NCBI GenBank assembly: GCA_031257595.1
Contig: JAIROH010000016.1
Coordinates: 1 to 9,070, forward strand
Source: Treponema sp.
GTDB lineage: Bacteria; Spirochaetota; Spirochaetia; Treponematales; Breznakiellaceae
Direction: 5' to 3'
DNA: 9,070 nucleotides
Positions within the stretch are counted from its first letter, which is position 1, and the number at the start of each line of letters is the position of its first letter. The notes under the pieces were generated by a model. That model had not been told where the DNA came from and did no database searches. It worked only from the letters and a program-made list of their open reading frames with translations. Positions 1 to 6,132 of this stretch are shown here, in pieces. The translations under genes and the position numbers were made by a program.

Positions 1-284
1 TGCATACTTATGCAAAAATATCCCGATTTATGGGCTCCTTTGGCAGTTTGCATGGTATAAAAATTCACTTTCGTGAATTTTTATACGGTTTTATGCACAA
101 GTGCAACAAACTGCTAGCCCGCTTGTGGGCTTTGCCGCCGGCCTGTATCCCCATAAAGGCGTCCGGCGCTTTTTGGGTACGGGCGCATGCGCCTGCCCCA
201 CTAAGCAGCGCCATCGGCAACTGCGTGGCCGTGGGCTTTGCTGTCATTGTGGCGTTTGATTAGGCCAGAATACTAGGCGAACGC
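1..284. other. Intergenic region without a convincing gene
   Basis: No open frame here has a ribosome binding site or a protein I recognise. A 77-codon frame (30-263, plus) and a 60-codon frame (65-247, minus) overlap almost completely and neither looks like a real product. What can be seen is structural. TGCATA (1-6) is opposed by TATGCA (9-14). A 14-base-arm hairpin lies at 55-86. TGCAT (49-53) and ATGCA (93-97) bracket that hairpin. AGCCC (116-120) pairs with GGGCT (127-131). A 12-base palindrome GGCGCATGCGCC lies at 182-193. This density of small inverted repeats would suit a dispersed intergenic repeat or a relic of a mobile element, but I cannot test that from one copy. The region ends in the promoter described separately. 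Confidence 0.55.
55..86. repeat. Perfect inverted repeat, 14-base arms, 4-base loop
   Basis: GTATAAAAATTCAC (55-68) is the exact reverse complement of GTGAATTTTTATAC (73-86), with loop TTTC (69-72). It is AT-rich and has no clean T-tract after it, so it is not a standard Rho-independent terminator. It could be a transcript-end structure for a gene to the left of the window, a protein-binding palindrome, or part of a dispersed repeat. Confidence 0.8.
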
Positions 285-313
285 TTGTCACCCTGAGCCT
301 TTTGCGATATACT
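285..313 (+). promoter_or_regulatory. Sigma-70-type promoter of the lolA-rodZ-rimO-pcrA operon
   Basis: A -35 box TTGTCA (285-290, five of six consensus bases) and a -10 box TATACT (308-313, five of six) are separated by exactly 17 bases (291-307). Transcription would be expected to begin six to eight bases after the -10 box, at about 319-321. That coincides with the ATG of the next gene at 320, so the transcript would have essentially no 5' leader. No other promoter this good is visible before the following four genes. Confidence 0.7.
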
Positions 314-319
314 TGAACC

Positions 320-1006
320 ATGAAAAATTGCCGTTTTTTGCTCTTTTTCCCGTGTTTTTTTGTTTTTTTTGCCGGTTTTTCACTAAACGCGCAGGAAATA
401 GTCACTGCGGGACGCTACCTCGAGATGGTTTCGGAGCGCTACGGTTCCATCAGGGATTATGAGGCGAGAATTGCCATTCAAAATGGAACCATCCAGATGT
501 ACGGCAATGTGAGCCACCTGGGGCCCAGTTTTCTTCGTATAGATTTTACCTCTCCGGCCGAACAGGTGATAGTTTATAACGGGGAATCGCTTATGGTGTA
601 CCTTCCCGGAGACAGGGCCATCCTTAATCAAAATGTGGGCAGTCAGGGAGAAGGGGCCAATCTGGCTACTTCCCGGGGCCTGACTTTACTCAGGCGTAAT
701 TACATTCCCGCTTTTGTGGTAGGCCCCGAACCGATACCCCTGGAGGAAGGTTCCGGTGAAAGGGTGGTTAAGCTCCGCCTTGCCCGCCGTTCCGCCTCGG
801 AAGGCTTTAGGGAGATCATACTGGATGTGGATCCGGAAACAAGGCTCATAAGACGGGTTACCGGAAGAACCGTAAACGAAACCATCGTCCGTTTTGATTT
901 TTCCAACATCAGGATTAATCAGGGGATTCCGGAACAACGTTTTGTTTTTGACGCTCCCCCTGCGGCGAACATGTTCAACAATTTTCTGTTCAAAGATTCT
1001 GAATAA
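320..1006 (+). CDS. lolA: LolA-like periplasmic outer-membrane lipoprotein carrier
   Basis: The 228-residue product looks like the LolA family, which ferries lipoproteins through the periplasm from the LolCDE release complex to the outer membrane. Residues 1-24 form a signal peptide: MKN, a very Phe-rich hydrophobic core, then a likely signal peptidase I site LNA|Q. The mature part shows LolA-type features: a strand motif around residues 73-95 (RIDFTSPAEQVIVYNGESL), a VDPET turn near residues 170-174 leading into a strand RLIRRV, and a closing segment with GIPEQRFVFDAPPAA. Length fits the family (about 200-230 residues). The start at 320 is required for the signal peptide, because the next Met is at residue 36. 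No Shine-Dalgarno sequence precedes it and the promoter places the transcript start almost at the ATG. The signal-peptide region carries long T runs (T7 at 355-361, T8 at 363-370). It heads the operon, 14 bases before rodZ. A related lipoprotein-binding beta-fold protein is the main alternative. Confidence 0.8.
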   Translation: MKNCRFLLFFPCFFVFFAGFSLNAQEIVTAGRYLEMVSERYGSIRDYEARIAIQNGTIQMYGNVSHLGPSFLRIDFTSPAEQVIVYNGESLMVYLPGDRAILNQNVGSQGEGANLATSRGLTLLRRNYIPAFVVGPEPIPLEEGSGERVVKLRLARRSASEGFREIILDVDPETRLIRRVTGRTVNETIVRFDFSNIRINQGIPEQRFVFDAPPAANMFNNFLFKDSE

Positions 1007-1011
1007 GGCCC

Positions 1012-1017
1012 GGAGGA
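1012..1017 (+). promoter_or_regulatory. Ribosome binding site for the GTG start of rodZ
   Basis: GGAGGA lies just after the lolA stop and three bases before GTG at 1021. It is a strong Shine-Dalgarno sequence at slightly short spacing. It decides the GTG start, since there is no ATG at this place and the HTH domain begins almost at once. Confidence 0.75.
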
Positions 1018-1020
1018 ATT

Positions 1021-2082
1021 GTGGAATCTCTAGGCGATAAACTGCGGGTTGCCCGCGAAAACAAAGGTTACAGTTACGAGCACGTGGGCAGGGAGACCAA
1101 TATTGCCCGCAGGTATCTGGAAGCCCTGGAAACGGAAGACTTCGCGAAATTTCCGGGAGAGCCGTATCTGCTGGGGTTTTTGCGGAACTACGGCGAGTAC
1201 CTGGGACTTGAAACGGACGAACTCCTCTCGCTCTACAAAGCCATCAAAATACAGGAACAGCCAATCCCCGTGGAGCAGCTTTTAAAGTCGTCTCCGGGTT
1301 TCCCCAAATTCCTCGTGGTTTTACTGATTGCGCTTCCTGTTCTGGCTTTTCTGGCCGGAAGCGTTTATTTTATTTTCCTGCGTCCCCGGACGCGGGGCGT
1401 GGAGTCCGTACAGGCGCAGATCCCCAGCGAATATATCCTTGAAGGGATAAACATGGAGCGCCGTTTTTACCAGGGGGATACGATACTTATTCCCATAGGG
1501 AACGAACGGTTTAAGGTGGAGCTGCGCGAAATGGCCGATCCCCTTGCCCTTGTTGTCCCCAACGGCCGGGCGGAACTCAGCCTGGGCGGCAATACCGATC
1601 TTGATCTTGACGGAGACGGTTTTGCCGACATACGGGTAACCCTTGCCGATTACGACAGGACTTCGCCGCTTTCGGGCGCTTTGATACGCTTCGACACAAG
1701 CCTTCAGCCCGCCGCGGCGGCAGGCGAAAACGCCGTGCCGTCCGGAGCCCAAAATCAAAATACGGTTATCTTTTCTTCGTCCACCGCGTATCCGTTTACC
1801 CTCCAGGCCCAGTTTCAGGGTTATTGTATGTTCCGCTGGGAGATAGACCGCCGGGATCGGAGCGAAAGGTATTTTTCCCGTACCGACGAAATTAGTATCC
1901 AGGCCCAGAACGGGATCAGGCTCTGGGTTTCCAATGCCGCCGCGGTCAGACTCCAGATTATCGGCGCCGGCCGGACCGTTCCTCTGGAAATCGGCGCGGC
2001 CGGCGAGGTTGTGGTCGTGGATCTCCGCTGGCTCAGGGACGAAGACGGCAGATTCAGGCTCGTTCAATACCGGCTTGAGTAA
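1021..2082 (+). CDS. rodZ: RodZ-like helix-turn-helix membrane protein
   Basis: The 353-residue product has the RodZ architecture. A cytoplasmic HTH domain of the HTH_25 type covers about residues 5-72 (LGDKLRVARENKGYS, then NIARRYLEALETEDF and PYLLGFLRNYGEYLGL). A basic or Pro-rich linker follows, then one transmembrane helix at about residues 97-120 (FLVVLLIALPVLAFLAG), then a roughly 230-residue outer domain made mostly of beta strands. RodZ binds MreB inside the cell and links it to the wall-synthesis machinery, so a role in cell shape is likely. The outer domain carries DLDLDGDGFAD at residues 193-203, a calcium-loop-like motif not expected from ordinary RodZ. The start is GTG at 1021 with GGAGGA upstream. 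The end overlaps the rimO start by 8 bases. The HTH and membrane segment are clear; the functional name is by architecture. Confidence 0.75.
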   Translation: MESLGDKLRVARENKGYSYEHVGRETNIARRYLEALETEDFAKFPGEPYLLGFLRNYGEYLGLETDELLSLYKAIKIQEQPIPVEQLLKSSPGFPKFLVVLLIALPVLAFLAGSVYFIFLRPRTRGVESVQAQIPSEYILEGINMERRFYQGDTILIPIGNERFKVELREMADPLALVVPNGRAELSLGGNTDLDLDGDGFADIRVTLADYDRTSPLSGALIRFDTSLQPAAAAGENAVPSGAQNQNTVIFSSSTAYPFTLQAQFQGYCMFRWEIDRRDRSERYFSRTDEISIQAQNGIRLWVSNAAAVRLQIIGAGRTVPLEIGAAGEVVVVDLRWLRDEDGRFRLVQYRLE

Positions 2083-3481
2083 ACGCTATTTTCTGGATCC
2101 GTTCGGCTGCGCGAAAAACCAGGTAGACGCCGAAAATATGATGGCCGGCCTCGACGCCGCCGGCTGGACGGCCTGCGCGGACGCTTTGGACGCGGATCTT
2201 ATCATTGTCAATTCATGCGGATTTATCGAAAAAGCCAAACGTGAATCAATAAACGCCGTCCTTTCATGGCGTTCCCTGTACCCCGAAAAAAAGATCCTTC
2301 TTGCCGGCTGCCTTCCCCAGCGTTACCCCGCGGAACTCGCTGAATCCCTGACCGAGGCCGATGGTTTTTTCGGCAACGGGGATCTTTCCCGCATAGCCGA
2401 AGCCGCGGCATCCGTTTCCGGCAATGGGAAAAAAACGCCGTACACGGGCCGGAAAAAACCGGAACCCGTACAAACCAGGGCCGGACAAGCCGGCCTTGAA
2501 CAAACCGGCCCGGCGGGGGAGCGGCCCCTGCTGGGTTTTCCCGGCCAGGCCTATGTAAAAATCTCCGAAGGCTGTGACAACTTTTGTTCGTTCTGCGCGA
2601 TACCCCTTATCCGGGGACCGCTTCGCAGCCGTTCAGTCTCCGACATAACGGAGGAATGTAAAACCCTGCTGGGACGCGGGGTAAAAGAACTTTGCCTTAT
2701 CGGTCAGGATTTAAGCTCGTACCGCCCGGCCGGCGGCGGCGATCTCCGCGGACTGGCCGCGGAGATCGCCGGGATCAAAGGCGATTTCTGGGTACGCTTC
2801 CTTTACCTTCATCCTGATCGTTTTCCTTTGGAACTGCCCCGGTTTATGCGGGAAGACAGCCGGTTCCTTCCGTATTTTGATATTCCGTTTCAACACGCGT
2901 CTCCTTCCGTTCTTAAAGCGATGAACCGGGAAGGAACCGGCGAAGGCTACCTGGAACTTCTTGACCGTATCAGGGACATCCTTCCCGACGCGGTGATCCG
3001 CTCAACTTTTCTTACCGGTTTTCCTGGCGAGACCGAAGAGGATTTCGCCATGCTTGTTGATTTCCAGCAAAAAGCCCGGTTCGACTGGCTTGGGGTTTTT
3101 GTCTATTCCCGCGAAGAAGGTACGCCGGCCTATTCCATGGGGCAAAGGGTGGCAAAGAAAACCGCGGAAAGCCGTAAAACGGTCATCGAGGAAAACCAAA
3201 TCCCCATTACCGAAAAAAGGATGGACCGTTTTGTGGGCCGGCGCATGGAGGTTCTGGTGGAAGAAAAACTCGACGCGTCTTTTTACCTGGGGAGGCTTTT
3301 CTGTCAGGCGCCGGAAGTGGACGGGGCCGCGGTTATACATGCCGGAACCGCTTCCGGCGTTTCGCGGACGGTCCGTAAAACGCCGTTCAAAACGGTTTTG
3401 AACGCCGGCGGCCTTGTTCCCTGCCGGGTACTGCGCAGGGCAGGTTTCGATCTGGAGGTTGAGCCGGATGGACTATCTTGA
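2075..3481 (+). CDS. rimO: Ribosomal protein S12 (Asp) methylthiotransferase RimO
   Basis: RimO adds a methylthio group to the beta-carbon of a conserved aspartate in ribosomal protein S12, using two iron-sulfur clusters and S-adenosylmethionine. The 468-residue product has all three domains. The methylthiotransferase domain has cluster Cys residues at 12 (FGCAKNQVDAE), 48 (VNSCGF) and 79 (AGCLPQR). The radical-SAM domain has the CxxxCxxC triad at 167, 171 and 174 (SEGCDNFCSFC), with typical later motifs HASPSVLKAMNREGT and TFLTGFPGETEEDF. A TRAM domain covers about residues 385-460. The best start is TTG at 2075, giving MSKRYFLDPFGC. No nearby ATG or GTG exists in frame and no clear Shine-Dalgarno is seen. 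It overlaps the rodZ stop by 8 bases, so translational coupling is likely. The linker at about residues 116-151 is longer than usual and repetitive, and a 15-base-arm inverted repeat lies at 2737-2771. It overlaps the helicase by 14 bases. Confidence 0.95.
   Translation: MSKRYFLDPFGCAKNQVDAENMMAGLDAAGWTACADALDADLIIVNSCGFIEKAKRESINAVLSWRSLYPEKKILLAGCLPQRYPAELAESLTEADGFFGNGDLSRIAEAAASVSGNGKKTPYTGRKKPEPVQTRAGQAGLEQTGPAGERPLLGFPGQAYVKISEGCDNFCSFCAIPLIRGPLRSRSVSDITEECKTLLGRGVKELCLIGQDLSSYRPAGGGDLRGLAAEIAGIKGDFWVRFLYLHPDRFPLELPRFMREDSRFLPYFDIPFQHASPSVLKAMNREGTGEGYLELLDRIRDILPDAVIRSTFLTGFPGETEEDFAMLVDFQQKARFDWLGVFVYSREEGTPAYSMGQRVAKKTAESRKTVIEENQIPITEKRMDRFVGRRMEVLVEEKLDASFYLGRLFCQAPEVDGAAVIHAGTASGVSRTVRKTPFKTVLNAGGLVPCRVLRRAGFDLEVEPDGLS
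2443..2516. repeat. GC-rich short repeats in the rimO interdomain linker
   Basis: This stretch encodes part of the linker between the methylthiotransferase and radical-SAM domains (Gly, Gln, Pro, Arg, Lys-rich). GGCCGG (2479-2484) pairs with CCGGCC (2490-2495) around a 5-base loop. ACAAACC occurs twice (2470-2476 and 2500-2506), each followed by a GC-rich CCGG-containing block, which suggests local duplication. Confidence 0.55.
2737..2771. repeat. Perfect inverted repeat inside rimO, 15-base arms
   Basis: CGGCGATCTCCGCGG (2737-2751) is exactly complementary to CCGCGGAGATCGCCG (2757-2771), with loop ACTGG. It encodes residues around GGGDLRGLAAEIAG in the radical-SAM domain, a surface-loop and helix region that varies among homologues. 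No T-tract follows, so it is not a terminator. Confidence 0.85.
3454..3458 (+). promoter_or_regulatory. Ribosome binding site for the helicase start
   Basis: GGAGG within the end of rimO lies 9 bases before ATG at 3468. It chooses this ATG over an in-frame start at 3414 that would add 18 residues unlike any helicase amino terminus. Confidence 0.75.
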
Positions 3482-6080
3482 TTCCCTCAACCCGGAACAG
3501 CGTCAGGCAGTACTTCACGACGGCAAAAGCCTCCTGATACTTGCCGGCGCGGGATCGGGAAAAACCCGGGTCATTACCACCAAAATAGCCTACCTTATCC
3601 GGGAACGGGGTTATGCGCCATGGTCGATCCTCGCGGTAACTTTTACCAACAAGGCCGCCAGGGAAATGGCCGCCAGGGCTTCGAGCCTTGATGAACGGGC
3701 GGGCGGGGCCATGCTCAGGACATTTCATTCTTTCGGAGCGTGGTTTCTCCGCCGTAACGCCGCCCTGGCGGGTCTTAATTCGGGCTTTGTGATCTACGAC
3801 GACGACGACGCGGTATCCCTTCTGGGAACCCTGATGGCGGACGCGTCGAAAGCCGAACTCCGTGAAACGGCGACGCTCATTTCCAGGGCAAAGGATTACT
3901 TTCTTTCCCCGGAAGATCCGGAACTGGATCGCGTTGACTACAGGCCAAAATTCCGCAAAATCTACGGCCTTTACGAAGAAAAGAAACGAAAGATCGGCAA
4001 TGTGGATTTTGGCGATCTGATAAAACTACCGGTTGAAATTTTGCGGAACAATCCGGAGCTTGCTTCCAGGTTCAGAGAGCGCTTTTCGGTTATCATGGTG
4101 GACGAGTATCAGGATTCCAACGTCGCCCAATTCAGGCTGCTCAGCGAGCTTGCCGGCGAAACGACCTACATCTGCGTGGTCGGCGATGACGATCAGTCGA
4201 TCTACCGGTTCCGGGGCGCGGAGGTAAAAAACATTCTTGAGTTTCCGGATCGTTTTCCGGGAACCGACATAATACGGCTGGAACAGAACTACCGTTCTTT
4301 CGCCCCAATCCTCAACCTTGCTTCTTCGGTGGTGGATCATAACGAAGGCAGGCTCGGCAAAACCCTCAGGGCCTGCCGGATCGGCGGAAAAAAACCGGCG
4401 CTGGTTTTTCTTCCCAGCCAGGATGAGGAAGCTTCGTTCTGCGCGGAACTTGTTGAACGTTCGACCGGGGGCAAAAAAGCCGAACGGGCGCGTTATTCCG
4501 ACTGGGCCATACTCTACAGAACCAACGCCCAGTCTCTGGGCTTTGAAACGGAATTGCTTAGAAGACGAATCCCCTACAAAGTTGTGGGCTCCCTTAAATT
4601 TTATGAGCGGGAAGAGATAAAAGACGCTCTGGCCTTGCTTGCCCTTGTGGTAAATCCCCGCGACGAGGTTGCCTTCCGCCGGGTGATCAACAAACCTGCC
4701 CGGGGAATAGGCGGGACGAGCGTTGAAAAGATCGTCGCGGCCTTTGAAAGCGGGGAAGCGTTCCGGGATCCCGGAATTCCGGCGTCAACGGGAGCCGGGG
4801 TTCCCGTACCGGCGGAACCCGGACGTTCCGTCCGGAACCCCGTATCCCAGGCGAAATCCGGGGTTCGATCGTCAGGCGGAATTCGGGCGGCGAGGTCCGG
4901 GGCGCAGACCCAGTTTGATTTTGAAGACGCCGCCGGCAGAATTAATTTCGATACTGATGCTATTGATGATTCCGATAAAATCAGCCCGGAGGAGGAACCG
5001 TTTCCCGGAGAACGGTTTCGCGGCGATTTTTCAGACGAACAGGGTTTGCTTGACGCCGCCCGCCGTCTTGTCCTTCCCCCGAAGGCGGCTTTGGGGATAG
5101 AAACCTTTGCCGCGATACTGGGCCGGGTCCGTGGACTGCTTGCGGGAAACGGGCGGGCGAACGGCGGCTTTGCCAGCCGGCGGGATGGAACGGATGACAG
5201 GCCGGCAAACGTCAGGCCCGGTGGCAGGGCGAACGGCGGGACGGCGGACAAACCGGCGGCCGGTAAGCCGGAAGCGGGTAAAAGCCCTTCACCGGATCTA
5301 AGATCCGGTGAAGGGCTTTCGGTATGCGTGGCGGTTTTGATCCGCGATTCAGGCCTGGCCGAATATCACACCGCTCATGACGAAATTAACGGATACCAGC
5401 GGATCGGCAACCTGCAGGAACTGGTTAACGCGGCGAGCCTGTATCCGGCCGATACCGCCGGGCTTCTGGAATTCCTCGAACATATAGAGCTTGATCGTTC
5501 GATAGAAGAAGACAACCGTTCCGGGGATTTTGACGCGGTTACCCTTATTACGCTGCACAACACAAAGGGGCTGGAATTCCGCCGGGTAATACTCACCGGG
5601 CTTGAACAGGGGATCTTTCCCCGGAACGATAAAGAAGCCGATGATCTTGAAGAGGAACGCCGGCTTTTTTACGTAGGGGCTACCAGGGCAATGGATGAGC
5701 TGTACCTGTGTTCCTGCGCCCTGCGCCGCATGTACGGCAGAACCCAGTCCATGCTACCGTCCCTTTTTTTGCAGGAGGCGGACAGGTCGAGCCTGCGGGT
5801 TATCGGCGCCGCCCCGGCGGGCTTTCTGTCCCGGACAGAATCGCATGCCGCCGGAGCCCGGCGGGCGTACGGCCCATTACAGAGCAGGCGTTCTTCCGAC
5901 GGCAGGTGGCAGCTGGGGGAAAGGGTATTTCACGACGATCAGGGCTATGGAAATGTGGCGGGGATAGAAGAAGGAGAAGACGGCCCTGTGGTAAAAGTAC
6001 GTTTTGACAACGGCTATGAAACCCGTTTTTTAAGCGCGTATCAAAGTTCCAAATTTACCAAAATAGGAAACAAGGACTAA
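3468..6080 (+). CDS. pcrA: PcrA/UvrD-family superfamily 1A DNA helicase with two large insertions
   Basis: A 3'-to-5' DNA helicase of repair and replication-restart type. The 870-residue product shows the motifs in order: Q-motif LNPEQRQAV (7-15), Walker A AGAGSGKT (26-33, Lys32), Ia FTNKAAREM (from 59), Walker B DEYQDS (212-217), III VGDDDQSIYRFRG (about 238-250), NYRS (274-277), the GIG DNA-contact motif (413-415), V TLHNTKGLEF (695-704), VI VGATRA with Arg740, and a PcrA-type C-terminal Tudor-like domain from Trp814 (WQLGERVFHDD, VRFDNG). The family is usually about 720 residues. The excess is two low-complexity blocks, about residues 433-525 and 560-617, in the 2B subdomain after GIG. Removing both leaves about 719 residues. 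All catalytic motifs are intact and the frame is open, so it should be functional. It overlaps rimO by 14 bases. The PcrA versus UvrD name is a matter of convention here. Confidence 0.93.
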   Translation: MDYLDSLNPEQRQAVLHDGKSLLILAGAGSGKTRVITTKIAYLIRERGYAPWSILAVTFTNKAAREMAARASSLDERAGGAMLRTFHSFGAWFLRRNAALAGLNSGFVIYDDDDAVSLLGTLMADASKAELRETATLISRAKDYFLSPEDPELDRVDYRPKFRKIYGLYEEKKRKIGNVDFGDLIKLPVEILRNNPELASRFRERFSVIMVDEYQDSNVAQFRLLSELAGETTYICVVGDDDQSIYRFRGAEVKNILEFPDRFPGTDIIRLEQNYRSFAPILNLASSVVDHNEGRLGKTLRACRIGGKKPALVFLPSQDEEASFCAELVERSTGGKKAERARYSDWAILYRTNAQSLGFETELLRRRIPYKVVGSLKFYEREEIKDALALLALVVNPRDEVAFRRVINKPARGIGGTSVEKIVAAFESGEAFRDPGIPASTGAGVPVPAEPGRSVRNPVSQAKSGVRSSGGIRAARSGAQTQFDFEDAAGRINFDTDAIDDSDKISPEEEPFPGERFRGDFSDEQGLLDAARRLVLPPKAALGIETFAAILGRVRGLLAGNGRANGGFASRRDGTDDRPANVRPGGRANGGTADKPAAGKPEAGKSPSPDLRSGEGLSVCVAVLIRDSGLAEYHTAHDEINGYQRIGNLQELVNAASLYPADTAGLLEFLEHIELDRSIEEDNRSGDFDAVTLITLHNTKGLEFRRVILTGLEQGIFPRNDKEADDLEEERRLFYVGATRAMDELYLCSCALRRMYGRTQSMLPSLFLQEADRSSLRVIGAAPAGFLSRTESHAAGARRAYGPLQSRRSSDGRWQLGERVFHDDQGYGNVAGIEEGEDGPVVKVRFDNGYETRFLSAYQSSKFTKIGNKD
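4761..4866. repeat. Cluster of palindromes within helicase insertion 1
   Basis: TTCCGGGATCCCGGAA (4761-4776) is a perfect 16-base palindrome that overlaps another, CCGGAATTCCGG (4771-4782). CGGGGTTCC (4796-4804) pairs exactly with GGAACCCCG (4834-4842). GGAACCC recurs at 4814-4820 and CCGGGGTTC recurs at 4858-4866. CCGGAC (4819-4824) pairs with GTCCGG (4830-4835). The same short unit thus appears in alternating orientation several times within about 100 bases. The encoded peptide is Gly, Pro, Ser, Arg-rich with no fold that I recognise. Confidence 0.75.
5155..5239. repeat. 13-base direct repeat in helicase insertion 2
   Basis: GGGCGAACGGCGG occurs at 5155-5167 and at 5227-5239. The copies are 72 bases apart, exactly 24 codons, and encode the repeated peptide GRANGG. 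This suggests in-frame expansion of this segment by duplication. Confidence 0.7.
5281..5319. repeat. 39-base near-perfect palindrome (19-base arms) inside the helicase gene
   Basis: AAAGCCCTTCACCGGATCT (5281-5299) is exactly complementary to AGATCCGGTGAAGGGCTTT (5301-5319), with a single unpaired A at 5300. It is read through in frame as SPSPDLRSGEGL at the right-hand edge of insertion 2. The A-rich left end, GC stem and CTTT right end resemble an intrinsic terminator, but the T-run is only three long and the gene continues for 760 bases. It looks like an in-frame palindromic element. Confidence 0.9.
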
Positions 6081-6132
6081 GGCAACGCTGATTACCGTGG
6101 ATACAGAAGCCGGGAATAGAGAAAAGGAAAGT

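Noticed and set aside
30..263. 77-codon plus-strand frame and the opposite 60-codon frame at 65-247
   Set aside because: No ribosome binding site, no recognisable protein, and the two overlap on opposite strands; the plus frame includes the 55-86 hairpin. More likely non-coding.
1321..2067. 248-codon minus-strand frame opposite rodZ
   Set aside because: Fully within a well-supported gene on the other strand, with no protein family features; a by-product of GC-rich codon use.
1934..2074. Amino-terminal extension of RimO to an ATG at 1934
   Set aside because: Would add 47 residues lying inside rodZ with no similarity to RimO; the family amino terminus begins almost at TTG 2075.
4601..5251. 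216-codon minus-strand frame opposite the helicase
   Set aside because: Ser/Pro/Arg-rich sequence produced by reading the GC-rich insertions backwards; no ribosome site or family motif seen.
5281..5325. Rho-independent terminator inside the helicase gene
   Set aside because: Only three T follow the stem and the reading frame continues with motifs V and VI and the C-terminal domain; called a coding palindrome instead.
6097..6132. GTG start for the aminotransferase-like gene
   Set aside because: No ribosome site upstream; ATG 6133 has a purine-rich site at good spacing.
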